From assembly GCA_025458665.1 (NCBI GenBank), contig JALOSG010000095.1:1-12895 (forward strand): 12,895 nt of DNA. Direction: 5' to 3'. Positions 11,701 through 12,895 of the stretch are shown here, piece by piece (the stretch's first letter is position 1; the number at the start of each line of letters is the position of its first letter). Both the position numbers and the translations under genes were made by a program. Source of the stretch: Serpentinimonas sp. Its GTDB lineage: Bacteria > Pseudomonadota > Gammaproteobacteria > Burkholderiales > Burkholderiaceae_C. A model generated the notes under the pieces. That model saw only the letters and a list, made by a program, of their open reading frames with translations. It was not told the origin of the DNA and made no database searches.

Positions 11701-12895
11701 TTAGGAGCGCTCGAGCTCAATGTCGATACCCAGCGAGCGGATCTCCTTGACCAGCACGTTGAACGACTCGGGCATGCCCGCGTCGATGGCGTGTTCGCCC
11801 TTGACGATGCTCTCGTACACCTTGGTGCGGCCCTGCACGTCGTCGGACTTCACGGTCAGCATTTCCTGCAGGATGTAGGAGGCGCCATAGGCTTCCAGTG
11901 CCCACACCTCCATCTCGCCGAAACGCTGGCCGCCGAACTGTGCCTTGCCACCCAGCGGCTGCTGGGTCACCAGGCTGTACGGGCCGGTGGAACGGGCGTG
12001 CATCTTGTCGTCCACCAGGTGGTGCAGCTTCAGGAAGTGCATGTAGCCCACGGTGGTGACGCGGTCGAAGGCTTCGCCGGTGCGGCCGTCGTACAGCTGC
12101 GCCTGCGTGCGCGTGGCCGTCAGGCCCTTGGCAGCAGCCACATCGTCCGGGTAGGCCAGCTTCAGCATGTCGCGGATTTCCTGCTCCGTGGCGCCATCGA
12201 ACACCGGGGTGGCAAACGGCACACCGGTGGTCAGGTTCTGCGCCATGAGGCGGACTTCCTCGTCACTCAACTGCTTCAGGTCTTCCTTCTTGCCGGTGCC
12301 GTTGTAGATGGTTTCCAGGAAGGTGCGCAGCTCGGCCACAGCGGCTTCGCGCTGCAGCATGTCGCCAATGCGCTGGCCCAGACCTTTGGCGGCCCAGCCC
12401 AGGTGGACTTCCAGCACCTGGCCCACGTTCATGCGCGAAGGCACGCCCAGCGGGTTCAGCACGATGTCGCACGGGGTGCCGTCGGCCATGTAGGGCATGT
12501 CTTCCACGGGCACGATCTTGGAGACCACGCCCTTGTTGCCGTGGCGGCCGGCCATCTTGTCACCGGGCTGCAGGCGGCGCTTCACGGCCAGGTACACCTT
12601 GACCATCTTCAGCACGCCAGCAGGCAGTTCGTCGCCCTGGGTCAGCTTCTTGCGCTTTTCTTCAAAGGCCAGATCGAAGCTGTGGCGGGTCTGCTCCATG
12701 GAGTTCTTGATGGACTCCAGCTGGGCAGCCACGTCGTCGTCCGCCGGGCGGATATCGAACCAGTGGTATTTCTCCACATCGGCCAGGTAGGCCTTGTCGA
12801 TCTTGGTGCCCTTGGCCAGCTTCTTCGGTCCGCCGTTGGCGAGCTTGCCGGTCAGCAGCTTCTCGATACGGTCGAACGCGTCGGCCTCGACGATG
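11701..12895 (-). CDS. rpoB: RNA polymerase beta subunit, C-terminal part (partial)
   Basis: These are the last roughly 397 residues of the beta subunit; the frame stays open to the right edge, so the start lies outside the window. Recognisable conserved pieces are KMAGRHGNKGVVSKIVPVED and NPLGVPSRMNVGQVLE around the active-centre-facing region, then GGKAQFGGQRFGEMEVWALE and GASYILQEMLTVKSDD in the C-terminal clamp/anchor. The end reads LGIDIELERS, a typical beta C-terminus in this group. The beta C-terminus packs against beta', encoded 23 bases downstream, consistent with an rpoBC operon. No disruption is seen in this part. Confidence 0.97.
   Translation of the reverse strand, partial: IVEADAFDRIEKLLTGKLANGGPKKLAKGTKIDKAYLADVEKYHWFDIRPADDDVAAQLESIKNSMEQTRHSFDLAFEEKRKKLTQGDELPAGVLKMVKVYLAVKRRLQPGDKMAGRHGNKGVVSKIVPVEDMPYMADGTPCDIVLNPLGVPSRMNVGQVLEVHLGWAAKGLGQRIGDMLQREAAVAELRTFLETIYNGTGKKEDLKQLSDEEVRLMAQNLTTGVPFATPVFDGATEQEIRDMLKLAYPDDVAAAKGLTATRTQAQLYDGRTGEAFDRVTTVGYMHFLKLHHLVDDKMHARSTGPYSLVTQQPLGGKAQFGGQRFGEMEVWALEAYGASYILQEMLTVKSDDVQGRTKVYESIVKGEHAIDAGMPESFNVLVKEIRSLGIDIELERS

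Overview
The window looks like chromosomal core DNA from a high-GC betaproteobacterium, most likely family Comamonadaceae (Acidovorax and relatives). The basis is the protein character of RpoB, RpoC, RsmB and the NtrYX-like pair, plus strong G/C third-position codon use. Placement below family level is inference.

Almost everything lies on the minus strand, so the biological order runs from high to low coordinates: rpoB 3' end (11701 to the window edge), rpoC (11677 to 7458), a strong intrinsic terminator (7399-7432), lemA (7316-6723), an M48 membrane metalloprotease (6709-5600), rsmB (5599-4253), a DUF4390-type secreted protein (4251-3562), an NtrY-like sensor kinase (3565-1296), an NtrX-like response regulator (1222-419), and tRNA-Phe (381-306) with its own promoter and terminator. 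One plus-strand gene end (1-198) converges on the tRNA. The lemA-to-response-regulator genes are nearly contiguous: gaps of 13, 0 and 1 bases, a 4-base ATGA overlap, then a 73-base gap. They look like one transcription unit downstream of, but insulated from, rpoBC. It combines envelope protein quality control (LemA/M48), 16S rRNA m5C967 methylation (RsmB), a small exported protein of unknown role, and a membrane two-component system.

Two reading-frame lesions stand out. rpoC, an essential gene, is broken near codon 126 by a 5-base tandem duplication that abuts a perfect 6-bp hairpin. The sensor kinase has lost the stretch between its N-box and G1-box together with the frame. The rpoC lesion is most simply an assembly or sequencing artefact. 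The kinase lesion cannot be a single miscalled base, because sequence is missing as well as frame, so it may be a real deletion or a mis-assembly.

I found no mobile element, CRISPR array, phage or defence system, and nothing I would call a new biological system. The points worth a second look are the two lesions, a mismatch in the tRNA-Phe acceptor stem, and the tight coupling of the unknown DUF4390 protein to the kinase. No gene-free stretch exceeds 300 bases; the longest is 7317-7457 (141 bases), which holds the rpoC terminator and the lemA leader.
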